Positions 44,717 through 53,058 of a stretch of 64,000 nucleotides of DNA are shown piece by piece. The position numbers and the translations under genes are program-made. Numbering within the stretch: position 1 is the first letter of the stretch; each line of letters begins with the position of its first letter. The stretch is from assembly GCF_003945345.1 (NCBI RefSeq), contig NZ_AP019308.1, forward strand, positions 2,046,001 to 2,110,000, in the 5' to 3' direction. The notes beneath the pieces were generated by a model. The model did not search any database. It saw only the letters and a program-made list of their open reading frames with translations, and was not told the origin of the DNA. The stretch is from Paenibacillus baekrokdamisoli (lineage in GTDB: Bacteria > Bacillota > Bacilli > Paenibacillales > Paenibacillaceae).

Positions 44717-46342
44717 TCAGCTCGCAATAGATGAACTAGCTTGTCCATAATAAGCTTGAAGTGCGGGTATAAGGCCAAGTGGATTTTTACGCAAATCTTT
44801 GGCACTGAAGAATAGATCACCGCTTACTTCAGGATGAAGCTTATTATACTTCAACTGATTAATGATTTCCTGGGCATTCTGCCAGCCAGCCTCAGTCGTG
44901 CCGAGCTTATAAGGCGAGTGTCCGATATACAACTTCACTTTCGTTCCCTTTACTTCATTGGACCACCAATCCACAAGCGTATCATATCGAGCCGCAGAGA
45001 ATGATAGGCTCCAATAGATTTGGGGAGCGACATAATCGATCCAGCCATGCGTAATCCATGCTCGTACATCGGCATACATGTTGTCATAAGCTGTCACGCC
45101 TGCTTTTGTATCCGAGCCGGTAGCATCCATCGCTTTGTTGCGCCATACGCCAAAAGGGCTGATGCCGTAGCTGACTTGCGGTTTATCTCTATGAATCGTC
45201 TCACCTAATTGTCTAACGAATTCGTTGATATTGTCACGACGCCAGTCAGGTATCGTTGCAATATGGTTATTATTATACATACGGAATGTCACGTCATCAT
45301 TGAACACCCCGTTAGAAGGATAGAAATAATCATCAAGATGGACGCCGTCAATATCATAATTATCTACGACTTCCATAATGGTATCGATAATATGCTGCCT
45401 TGCTTCTGGGATACCAGGATTGATGTAAAGCAGATTACCAGACTGTACAATCCACTCTGGATGCTGTTTCGTCACATGCGTGCTATCCAGCTTATCGATT
45501 TTTGTATCCGTATTTGCTCGAAAAGGATTGAACCAAGCATGGAAGGTCATTCCTCGTTTATGTGTCTCTTCAATCATAAAGGCTAGCGGATCATAATCAG
45601 GAGCTTTACCACTTGCACCCGATATATACTTGGACCACGGAACAAGCTTGGAAATATAGAAGGCATCAGCAGAAGGCCGAACTTGGACGAATACAGAATT
45701 CAGTCCCATTCCCTGCAGCTCATCCAGCAGATTGATATATTCCTGCTGCTGCTTGGCCGAATTTCCGACAGCACTCGATGAAGGCCAGTCCAAGTTATAA
45801 ATGGTAGAAACCCAAGCTGCTTTCAGATCCTGACTCCCACCGTTGTTACTTCCGTCACCATTACCATTATTCCCACCTGGCTGCGGAGAAATGCCTGCGG
45901 ATAATAATGAAATCGTATACGCTTTCTGATCCCAATTGACCTGAAGACCGAGCTGTTCTCCGACAAAACGCAGCGGAACCATCACTCTTCCCTGTTTGGA
46001 ATCAACAGAAGCATCTAATGGGACTTGGTTTCCATTAACAAGCGCATACTTCTGTCCAATTGTCATCGCAATTGCAGTTTCTGGCCATGTAATCGTAACG
46101 GACTTTGATGTCTGATTCCAGTCAACGGCAGCGCCAAGACCTTCGATAATCACTCGCAGGGGCACCAAAGTTAGATTGACCTTAGGTAGTACATAAGGTG
46201 ACACATCGCTGTTAATCTCCTGTCCATCCAGAAAAATCCGGATATTCTGGGCACTCTGTGCGGACGCTGGCTGATACATCGTAGAGATCGACAAGAGCAA
46301 TACAACAACAAGAAACATAACCATTCGCTTGCATACATTCAT
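44717..46342 (-). CDS. Secreted GHL10 (DUF187)-type glycoside hydrolase with stalk repeats
   Basis: About 541 residues from ATG 46342 (MNVCKRMVMFLVVV; GGAGG eight bases upstream, so the earlier ATG at 46357 is part of the ribosome binding site). A signal peptide runs to about residue 28. Two copper-amine-oxidase-like stalk repeats follow (LVPLRVIIEGLGAAVDWN and MVPLRFVGEQLGLQVNWD, about 35-145), then a Gly/Asn linker, then the GHL10 domain (LKAAWVSTIYNLDWPSS, HAWFNPFRAN, NYDIDGVHLDDYFYP, YGISPFGVWR). YngK-type relatives act on glycans at the cell wall. The stalk usually mediates wall binding. Confidence 0.9.
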   Translation of the reverse strand: MNVCKRMVMFLVVVLLLSISTMYQPASAQSAQNIRIFLDGQEINSDVSPYVLPKVNLTLVPLRVIIEGLGAAVDWNQTSKSVTITWPETAIAMTIGQKYALVNGNQVPLDASVDSKQGRVMVPLRFVGEQLGLQVNWDQKAYTISLLSAGISPQPGGNNGNGDGSNNGGSQDLKAAWVSTIYNLDWPSSSAVGNSAKQQQEYINLLDELQGMGLNSVFVQVRPSADAFYISKLVPWSKYISGASGKAPDYDPLAFMIEETHKRGMTFHAWFNPFRANTDTKIDKLDSTHVTKQHPEWIVQSGNLLYINPGIPEARQHIIDTIMEVVDNYDIDGVHLDDYFYPSNGVFNDDVTFRMYNNNHIATIPDWRRDNINEFVRQLGETIHRDKPQVSYGISPFGVWRNKAMDATGSDTKAGVTAYDNMYADVRAWITHGWIDYVAPQIYWSLSFSAARYDTLVDWWSNEVKGTKVKLYIGHSPYKLGTTEAGWQNAQEIINQLKYNKLHPEVSGDLFFSAKDLRKNPLGLIPALQAYYGQASSSIAS

Positions 46343-46414
46343 TAAAAAATCCTCCATTAATTATAACGTCTTTCATATAGACGCTTAATAATGGAATTTG
46401 TTACTGTAAAATAA

Positions 46415-46443
46415 GAATAACCTCCGAACATCGGAGGTTATTC
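46415..46443. promoter_or_regulatory. Perfect inverted repeat between divergent genes
   Basis: Thirteen bases, GAATAACCTCCGA, pair perfectly with TCGGAGGTTATTC around ACA. It lies 73 bases upstream of the glycoside hydrolase start and 130 upstream of the kinase-like gene. A T-rich tract follows in both directions. In the minus-strand mRNA leader it could be an attenuator; otherwise an operator. A second, smaller hairpin with CCTCGA/TCGAGG follows at 46534. Confidence 0.55.
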
Positions 46444-46572
46444 CACGTTTTTGTAATGAACATGTTACGAGAGGAGGAAAAAAACCTTCCCTGAAGAATA
46501 TGTTAATTTTGAATATTTAGTTGTACGAAGTAGTCCTCGATCTCTTCGAGGAGTGGAGGTAGATATCTAAGG

Positions 46573-47490
46573 ATGAATAAGCGCTATTGTTTCAATCAAA
46601 ATGAAATCGAAAATATAATTAAACGTTTTGGTAAAGAATTTTATGAAAAAGTTTTGAGGGATATTGACGTATATGCTGTTAAGTGGACTTTAACCTCTTT
46701 TCAATTTATTCCTTCCTATTCTGCAAACTTAGTTTTTAAATGCTATTCAGAAAACTTTGGTAGCGTAGTGCTGAAAATAGGCAATCATTCTTTCAGAGAA
46801 ATATTTACAGAATTTAATACTTTGTGTCAATATAACGGCAGACGATTTTGCGGAGTTTTTGACGCTGATATTGAAAACGGCGTCATACTTGAAGAGTGTG
46901 TGCAGCCGGGGAATCCTTTAAGGGATGAGAGTTCTCTTGATAAAAGACTATCTGTATTTTGTTCCCTATATAAAGGCTTGCATATAACGCCCGCTAAAGC
47001 AGAAATATATCCGACTTACACAGAGTGGATCGGCAGGATAACAGAATACATGAGCAAGCGACAAGATTGCAAAGAATTATATTTGTATATGAAAAAAGCA
47101 AAAGATATATGCTTATCGGTTTCTACTTTGTATCCACAAAAGATGCTGCTTCATGGCGACTTTCATCATGATAATATTTTACTTGGTAATGATGGAGAGT
47201 ATATAATTATCGACCCAAAAGGTGTAATAGGCGATCCTGTATTTGATGTTCCACGTTTTATATTAAATGAATTTGGTGATGAAATAACTACTGAGTTATA
47301 TAAGAAAATAAACGATATAATAGGCATCTTAGAAAAAAAGCTTAATATTCCAAACGACATACTAAAGCAATGTCTTTATGTGGAAACTGCAATGGGAGTA
47401 TGCTGGAGCGTAGAAGACGGCTCAACCCCTGAGGAATATCCGAGTCTTATAAAAAAAGTTGCTTTCGCAGAAACAATTTTGAATACTTGA
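46573..47490 (+). CDS. Aminoglycoside phosphotransferase-like antibiotic kinase (APH(6)/hydroxyurea kinase family)
   Basis: A 305-residue kinase of the streptomycin 6-kinase/hydroxyurea phosphotransferase type. The catalytic loop is LLHGDFHHDNILL near 196-208 (Asp and Asn), and the metal-binding motif is IIDPKGVIGDPVFDV near 214-228. The N-terminal lobe has FGSVVLKIGNHSF. Base use is strikingly AT-rich, with many AAA, ATA and TTT codons, unlike flanking genes, which suggests recent acquisition. It may give streptomycin resistance, but family members in Paenibacillus are often cryptic. Regulation by the upstream hairpins is possible. Confidence 0.82.
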   Translation: MNKRYCFNQNEIENIIKRFGKEFYEKVLRDIDVYAVKWTLTSFQFIPSYSANLVFKCYSENFGSVVLKIGNHSFREIFTEFNTLCQYNGRRFCGVFDADIENGVILEECVQPGNPLRDESSLDKRLSVFCSLYKGLHITPAKAEIYPTYTEWIGRITEYMSKRQDCKELYLYMKKAKDICLSVSTLYPQKMLLHGDFHHDNILLGNDGEYIIIDPKGVIGDPVFDVPRFILNEFGDEITTELYKKINDIIGILEKKLNIPNDILKQCLYVETAMGVCWSVEDGSTPEEYPSLIKKVAFAETILNT

Positions 47491-47655
47491 TTGCTTATTT
47501 ATACTATTCGATAACACACGGAAGTTAAGTTAGTTCATCATTTTCAAAAGCAAAGCTGTGCGTGAGCTGAGAAATCTATGTGTACCAGCCCAGTCGCGCA
47601 CGCCTTTGTAAAGTTCGGGGTACAAGCTGCATCGTTGGTTCAGCTTCTTGGACGA

Positions 47656-49065
47656 CTAAAGCTTGGCTCCATCCAGCAATTGATGACGCGTCCACTCATT
47701 GCCTACAATGGGGTCGCCATCGGCCGTGAGCTGTTCATATAGCCGCCAACGAAGCTTCGCTATAGTCGCTGCGTTTTCTGGATTAGCAATTTGATTGACA
47801 AGCTCTGCTGGGTCAGCGTCAAGCTCATAACACTCATCTACATCTGTTAGATTCCAAATGTACTTCCACTTCTCCGTTCGAATCATACGCTGCGTATACA
47901 GTCCGAATTGTTGACCGTTATAGGTTGCTACGATTGAATCCCGCCATTCTGGAGTTATCGTATTCTCAACATTCATAAGCAGCGGCATGAGTGACCTTCC
48001 CTGTAAATGACCAGGATCACAATGCTGCAGCTCCAAAAGCTCAAGCAGCGTAGGCGGCATATCCAATAGATTATAGACAAAATGATGGCATGACTTCCCC
48101 ACCTGCTGCTCACCTGGCAGTCGAATCATTAGCGGAACACGAACCACATCGTCATAAAGTATATAATGCTTATCCATCATGCGATGAGAACCGCACATAT
48201 CACCATGATCCGCCGTAAAAATAACAATCGTATTCTCGCTCGCCTCCATCGCATCAAGCTTGGTAAGGACTTTGCCAATTGCATCATCTAACTGGCTAAT
48301 AATGCCGTAGTAACGGGCAACGATGGGGGCCCAATCTGTCCACGTATAATGCTCGACTCCCCAGCTATGAAGCTGCTGACGTTGGATATAAGGCTTTCCT
48401 TCAAGATTATCCTTGAAGCCTGCCCACTCGGGTATCGAATCCGGGTTATACATTGAAGCAAATCGACCAGAAGGACGACATGGCAAATGAGGCTCAGAGA
48501 AATGAAGGGCCAAATGCCAAAGACCACCGCTGGCCTGCAGCTGCTCAAGAGTCTCAATCGCTTGATCCGCCAACCAGTGCGTTGCAGAATCTTCTATCGG
48601 GACAGGATTCGATTCACCGAAATAGCCGTTCGTAAACACCACGTGCGGATAACGGGTGGACATAAATGAACGATAGCTATCTTCTCCCACATAACTGCTA
48701 TAACCGAATGAAGTGGGATCATAGACCGGATTCACCCCCCATTTTCCTATAAAAGCCGATTTATATCCATTCTCCGCAAGTGCTGCTGTCCATGAGAAAT
48801 CCTCCGGCTGAAGCGAGGATACCGGCAGAGAAGCCTTATCGTTCCATAAAGCACCGAAGGTCTCCGGCCTCCTCCCGTTAAGAAAAGATTGCCTCGCTGG
48901 GCCGCATACCGGTATATGCGAATACGCATGATGAAACACCGTACTCTGTGCTGCTAAACGATCCAAGTTCGGAGTCCGAACCGGATACTGCTCGCTGTAT
49001 CCGACACAATCGTAGCGAAGCTGATCGGCCGTAATCAATAGAACATTCGGTGGACTTTTATCCAT
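47656..49065 (-). CDS. Sulfatase with canonical CxPxR site
   Basis: A 469-residue member of the alkaline phosphatase-like fold. VCGPARQSFLNGRR carries Cys54-x-Pro-x-Arg58, the signal for conversion to formylglycine, and LITADQLR and FTADHGDMCGSHRMM hold metal-binding residues. Choline- or aryl-sulfatase-type sequence; no signal peptide, so it probably cleaves a small imported sulfate ester. It needs a formylglycine-generating enzyme that is not in the window. It sits last in the cluster, 21 bases after the AraC gene. AAGGAAG precedes the ATG. The two other sulfatase-like genes here lack the Cys. Confidence 0.9.
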   Translation of the reverse strand: MDKSPPNVLLITADQLRYDCVGYSEQYPVRTPNLDRLAAQSTVFHHAYSHIPVCGPARQSFLNGRRPETFGALWNDKASLPVSSLQPEDFSWTAALAENGYKSAFIGKWGVNPVYDPTSFGYSSYVGEDSYRSFMSTRYPHVVFTNGYFGESNPVPIEDSATHWLADQAIETLEQLQASGGLWHLALHFSEPHLPCRPSGRFASMYNPDSIPEWAGFKDNLEGKPYIQRQQLHSWGVEHYTWTDWAPIVARYYGIISQLDDAIGKVLTKLDAMEASENTIVIFTADHGDMCGSHRMMDKHYILYDDVVRVPLMIRLPGEQQVGKSCHHFVYNLLDMPPTLLELLELQHCDPGHLQGRSLMPLLMNVENTITPEWRDSIVATYNGQQFGLYTQRMIRTEKWKYIWNLTDVDECYELDADPAELVNQIANPENAATIAKLRWRLYEQLTADGDPIVGNEWTRHQLLDGAKL

Positions 49066-49086
49066 GCTGCGTCCTACTTCCTTTCC

Positions 49087-49968
49087 CTAGCCTGTCATTC
49101 GATACTGAGTGGGGGAGCATCCAACATGTCTTAGAAACAGTCTATTAAAGAAGGATTGGTCCTCGTAGCCCACCATCGTTGCTACAACGATGACCTTCTC
49201 GCTTGTCTCCAGCAATAGATGCTTCGCCCGCTCCATACGAATCTCGTGCAGTGCCTCGAATACACTTCGGCTGTACTCTTCGCGCATAAGTCGGTTGAGC
49301 TGTCTAGTGCTCGAGTTGAACAACAAAGACAGCGATTGAAGCGTAATCTTCTTCTCGTAGTTTCGCTCCAAATAACCATAGATACGTCTGGCCGTCATTT
49401 CACGATCCAACTGGCGCGGCGAAGGAACGGCTCGATGCTGCTGCATGAGGGTATAATACCGAGAAAGCAGAACGAGCAGCTCAATCATTTGCAGCCGGAT
49501 AATGGTAGTATGACCCAGTCCCCCGCAGCCGATTTCTCTAATCATGCTCTCAAGAAGAGTCAGGACAGAAGCCGCTTCCTGTCCATGCAGATTAAGACGG
49601 TGATTGAACCTGACGTCATGCTTCAGAAACGGATGAACATAGAAATAATCCATAGAGGCCGTTATTTCGAGCTCACTTAGCAGCGCATCGGGAATGAAAG
49701 AAGGCATGAACAAACAGTTAATAATTTCAAGCTGATCTCCCGGTTCCACGAAATAAGCATGTGTTTCTCCAGGATTAATAATGAATACATCTCCGGCTTG
49801 AACCGCATAGCTTGAACCCTCAAAGATATGCAGTCCTTTACCCCGAACCACATAAACAAGCTCAACAAATTCGTGACCATGCTCGTCAATAGACCCCTGC
49901 ACCGACCGATTGATCCAGAAAGGGAATTCCACTTTCATTAACTCCTTGCTGCTAATAATAGCCTTCAT
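49087..49968 (-). CDS. AraC-family regulator with cupin sensor
   Basis: A 293-residue regulator. The N-terminal 100 residues form an AraC-type cupin (VELVYVVRGKGLHIFEGSSY, DVFIINPGETHAYFVEPGD). The C-terminal 100 residues have two helix-turn-helix motifs: LQSLSLLFNSSTRQLNRLMRE and EKVIVVATMVGYEDQSFFNR. The final LRHVGCSPTQYRM is the family ending. It lies between sulfatase genes and most likely controls the cluster from 47656 to 57665. It shares a strand with its presumed targets. Confidence 0.9.
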   Translation of the reverse strand: MKAIISSKELMKVEFPFWINRSVQGSIDEHGHEFVELVYVVRGKGLHIFEGSSYAVQAGDVFIINPGETHAYFVEPGDQLEIINCLFMPSFIPDALLSELEITASMDYFYVHPFLKHDVRFNHRLNLHGQEAASVLTLLESMIREIGCGGLGHTTIIRLQMIELLVLLSRYYTLMQQHRAVPSPRQLDREMTARRIYGYLERNYEKKITLQSLSLLFNSSTRQLNRLMREEYSRSVFEALHEIRMERAKHLLLETSEKVIVVATMVGYEDQSFFNRLFLRHVGCSPTQYRMTG

Positions 49969-50045
49969 CCCATCTCACCCTTTGTCAAAAGACTACCACT
50001 CGTTGGTTCGTAGTTTGATTGGTGCTGGTATTCATTAAATCTTAA

Positions 50046-51464
50046 TCAGTCGTGACTGCGCGAAGCCTGATCGAACCTCTCTCGATCTGGATCCCGACTC
50101 CATTCCTCCCAAGACATGCCGGCAGCATCCAGAATTTGCTCGATTCGTCTTCGAAAGGGCAGCCCCTTCTCTTCCAGCTGCCGCTCCATTGGATCCTTGT
50201 TCCCGGATAGCTTGGCTGCTGTCCAATCGTTCAATTGTCCCTCAAGTAAATCAGCTAGCTCTGGCTCCTTATCCGCAAGGTTGACTGTTTCCGCAGGATC
50301 AACAAGCAGATCATACAGCTCTCTTGCTGGGCGGTTGAACGGTCCCGAATCGTAAGTACAGATAAGCTTATAACGTTCCGTCCGTATCCCTCTTGCGGCC
50401 TGCCATGCACATTCGCTTAAGTAGATTATTTCGTGCGTGCCATCCTCTTCTCCTCTAATCGACTTCCATAAGCTTTGCCCGTCAAGGCCTGCTGGATCAG
50501 CAAGCTTCGAGCTGTCTATATCAGCAGGCGCTTCCGCACGGACCGCCTCCAATAGGGTAGGCAGCAGGTCAACTTGCTGCACAAGGCCTGGAACCCTTCG
50601 ACCAGCCGAGATTCGTCCAGGCCAGCGCATGATAAGCGGCACATGAACAGTTGGTTCGTACAGTCCGCAATGATCCCAGTAGATATCATGCTCGGTCAGA
50701 CTCTCACCATGATCGCCGAATAGAATCATTAAGGTGTCTTCTTGAATGCCTAGCTTTAGCAAATGTTCATCTAATTCCTTCAGACAATCATCCAAATAAC
50801 GGATTTCAGCATCGTACAAAGAATCGTAATAGTCACTATCCGTCACTGGACCTACAAGGTCATAATGATGGTGCTTAAAAAACGGATAGGCTGAATGATT
50901 ATACGCCTGCTCCATGCTTTTGTTTCGAGGATCGAATGGATCTTTACTCTGATCGTAAAATTGTGGAATATAGGATTGCGGCGGCAAATACGGAGTATGC
51001 GCATCCCAGTAATGAAGGAAGAGGAAGAAGTCCTCCTCTTGATGCTGCTCGATCCAAGGCAGCGCCATATCGTTAACCGTTCGCCCATCAATCCAACGAT
51101 TACCACCTACACTGTTCAGATAATACTTGTATCCTCTCGCGAACCATTCTTTGAGCTGATATAAATTATCTACCGCCGCAGTCGTGAAGCCCGCAGAACG
51201 GAGCAGCGCCGGCAGCCATTCGACAGATTTGGGCAGTTGAGTCAGCTCTGATCCATGTGACACAACCCCTGTCGTCAGTCCAACCTTTCCCGTAAAAATG
51301 CCGGTATGTGCCACCTCTGTCGGGATATCTGCTGCGAAGGCCCGCTCAAACAACACGCCCTCACTTGCAATTCGGTCCATATGCGGACTTGTAGCCTTGC
51401 CGTATCCATAACTGCTTAATCGAGACGCACGAAGAGTATCAAGTGAAATAAGGATGATCTTCAT
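50046..51464 (-). CDS. Sulfatase-fold hydrolase with Thr at the nucleophile position
   Basis: A 472-residue alkaline phosphatase superfamily protein. LISLDTLRASR (Asp9) and ILFGDHGESLTEHDIYWDHCGLYEPTVHVPLIM (Asp, His) hold metal ligands. Where sulfatases have CxPxR, this reads DIPTEVAHTGIFTG: Thr49 takes the Cys position and His53 the Arg position. It therefore cannot use formylglycine and may be a phosphodiesterase, phosphatase or phosphotransferase. The next-door protein at 53051 shares the change. The start directly follows the APS kinase stop with one base between; the ribosome binding site is weak, so expression probably depends on coupling. Confidence 0.82.
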   Translation of the reverse strand: MKIILISLDTLRASRLSSYGYGKATSPHMDRIASEGVLFERAFAADIPTEVAHTGIFTGKVGLTTGVVSHGSELTQLPKSVEWLPALLRSAGFTTAAVDNLYQLKEWFARGYKYYLNSVGGNRWIDGRTVNDMALPWIEQHQEEDFFLFLHYWDAHTPYLPPQSYIPQFYDQSKDPFDPRNKSMEQAYNHSAYPFFKHHHYDLVGPVTDSDYYDSLYDAEIRYLDDCLKELDEHLLKLGIQEDTLMILFGDHGESLTEHDIYWDHCGLYEPTVHVPLIMRWPGRISAGRRVPGLVQQVDLLPTLLEAVRAEAPADIDSSKLADPAGLDGQSLWKSIRGEEDGTHEIIYLSECAWQAARGIRTERYKLICTYDSGPFNRPARELYDLLVDPAETVNLADKEPELADLLEGQLNDWTAAKLSGNKDPMERQLEEKGLPFRRRIEQILDAAGMSWEEWSRDPDRERFDQASRSHD

Positions 51465-51465
51465 C

Positions 51466-52026
51466 TTATATCCAATACTGCATTGTAGCTGCTTGGAGTT
51501 GTGGTGAAGCTTGGTCCATCCAGGTTAGAATGGTTTGACCATTTTGCTCCAATGTTGAAGTCGAAGTACACAAGGTAAGCGCCGGATGGGCAGGCTCTTC
51601 ATAAGGGTCAGAAATACCGGTAAAATGATTCACTTCACCGGAACGAGCTTTGGCATACAGCCCTTTGACATCCCTCATCTCGCATACATGGAGGGGACAT
51701 TTCACATAAATCTCCACATAGCTTGGAAGCTGCTGACGTGCGTACGCTCTCATTTCATTGTATGGCGTAATGGCCGATACAAGCACATCTACCCCATTGC
51801 GTGATAGCAGTCCTGCCACATAAGTGATTCGCTTCACGTTCTCATAACGATCCTCCCGGCTGAAGCCGAGTCCCTTGCAGATCGTTTCACGCAAATCGTC
51901 TCCATCGAGCAGTTCCACGCGTCGGCCCTGCCCCCTGAGTTTCTTCTCCACATATTTAGCCGTTGTTGTCTTACCGGCTCCAGATAATCCAGTAAACCAT
52001 AAGACAGATCCTTGGTAACTGTTCAT
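51466..52026 (-). CDS. cysC: Adenylylsulfate kinase
   Basis: A 186-residue kinase, complete by family length. The P-loop GLSGAGKT lies at 13-20, DGDDLRET at 41-48 binds the sulfate nucleotide, FSREDRYENVKRITYVAGLL follows, and KGLYAKARSGEVNHFTGISD is the C-terminal lid signature. It phosphorylates adenylyl sulfate at the 3'-hydroxyl using ATP, making PAPS. No ATP sulfurylase or sulfate transporter is in the window, so it is not a standard assimilation operon. It is encoded between a Gfo/Idh/MocA gene and a sulfatase-like gene. GGAGGG precedes the ATG. Confidence 0.92.
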   Translation of the reverse strand: MNSYQGSVLWFTGLSGAGKTTTAKYVEKKLRGQGRRVELLDGDDLRETICKGLGFSREDRYENVKRITYVAGLLSRNGVDVLVSAITPYNEMRAYARQQLPSYVEIYVKCPLHVCEMRDVKGLYAKARSGEVNHFTGISDPYEEPAHPALTLCTSTSTLEQNGQTILTWMDQASPQLQAATMQYWI

Positions 52027-52053
52027 GTTCGTTTTCCCTCCGTATCTCCTGCC

Positions 52054-53058
52054 TCAGCCTTTTGTAGGTAGTGTCACAGGTATTCCACCTAGCTGATGTG
52101 AACGAATTGCCGCTTCAATGACTTCCTGCGCAGCAAGCGCATCGGCCCCTGATGCCGTTATTTCTTCCGGTTTGGTGTCTCTTTTAATATCCGCAATAAA
52201 TCGGTTAATTCGCTGATCGAATGTATCGTCAAAACCTTTCATTCCACCGAATAGCGGGTTTCTCACAACCGTCAATTCATCCGAATGATGCGGGTAATAG
52301 GTCATGCTTTCGTATACATTGTCAATGACAATACGACCTTCACTGCCAGCCACCTCACAGTATTCGATGGGGTGACGCATGGACATATCGTAGCTTCCAG
52401 TAAGATGCCCGACCGCCCCGGAGACGAACTCCATATTCACGGAGACGGTGGACCAGGTTTGACGACCTGGCGCCTTCATCATAAAAGATTGAACTCTCCT
52501 CACATCGCCTGCGAAATATCGCATCACGTCGATCGAATGAGGATGAAGCGCGCGCATGTGAAGCCATTCCGCATCCTCCTGCGGATTGTGAATAGTCAAT
52601 CGCATGTTGAGAAATAGCAGTGAACCAAGCTTTCCCTCCGTCACCAGTTCCTTGGCCTTATATGCAGCAGGAGTAAAGCGGTGATTCAAGTTGCAAGCTA
52701 ACCGGACTCCTTTTTCCCTGGCAAAAGCAACCATCGTCCTAGCTTCTTCGATTTGATTCGAAATCGGCTTCTCGACGAATACGTTCTTCCCTGCTTCAAT
52801 CGCCATCATCACTGGTTCGAAATGATGACTGCCTTTCTCCACTCCTGCTGTGGCAACAACGACTACATCAATATCTTCTTTAGTTAGCAGTTCATGCAAA
52901 TCTGTGTAAAAAGGAACTTGATGCTCGCTTCCCGCCGCCTCAGCGCGATCTGACAAAAGATCACAGACAGCGATAAGCTCGGTATCTGGATGCCGTCTGT
53001 AAGCCTGGCAGTGAATTTTGCCAATATGATTAACACCTACAACAGCAACTCTAATCAT
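52054..53058 (-). CDS. Gfo/Idh/MocA-family oxidoreductase
   Basis: About 334 residues from ATG 53058 (MIRVAVVGVNHIGKIHC); the start overlaps the upstream stop by eight bases, and the longer frame runs back through the upstream gene. The N-terminal Rossmann domain ends at about 120, with VFVEKPISNQIEEA as the EKP motif. The catalytic-type segment is HPHSIDVMRYFAGDV. These enzymes oxidise or epimerise sugars and inositols with NAD(P). It is one of three such genes in this cluster, which suggests sequential oxidation steps on one compound. No signal peptide. Confidence 0.9.
   Translation of the reverse strand: MIRVAVVGVNHIGKIHCQAYRRHPDTELIAVCDLLSDRAEAAGSEHQVPFYTDLHELLTKEDIDVVVVATAGVEKGSHHFEPVMMAIEAGKNVFVEKPISNQIEEARTMVAFAREKGVRLACNLNHRFTPAAYKAKELVTEGKLGSLLFLNMRLTIHNPQEDAEWLHMRALHPHSIDVMRYFAGDVRRVQSFMMKAPGRQTWSTVSVNMEFVSGAVGHLTGSYDMSMRHPIEYCEVAGSEGRIVIDNVYESMTYYPHHSDELTVVRNPLFGGMKGFDDTFDQRINRFIADIKRDTKPEEITASGADALAAQEVIEAAIRSHQLGGIPVTLPTKG

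Noticed and set aside
47491..47655. Possible terminator or RNA between the kinase-like gene and the sulfatase
   Set aside because: No convincing stem with a T tract and no coding frame; left without annotation.
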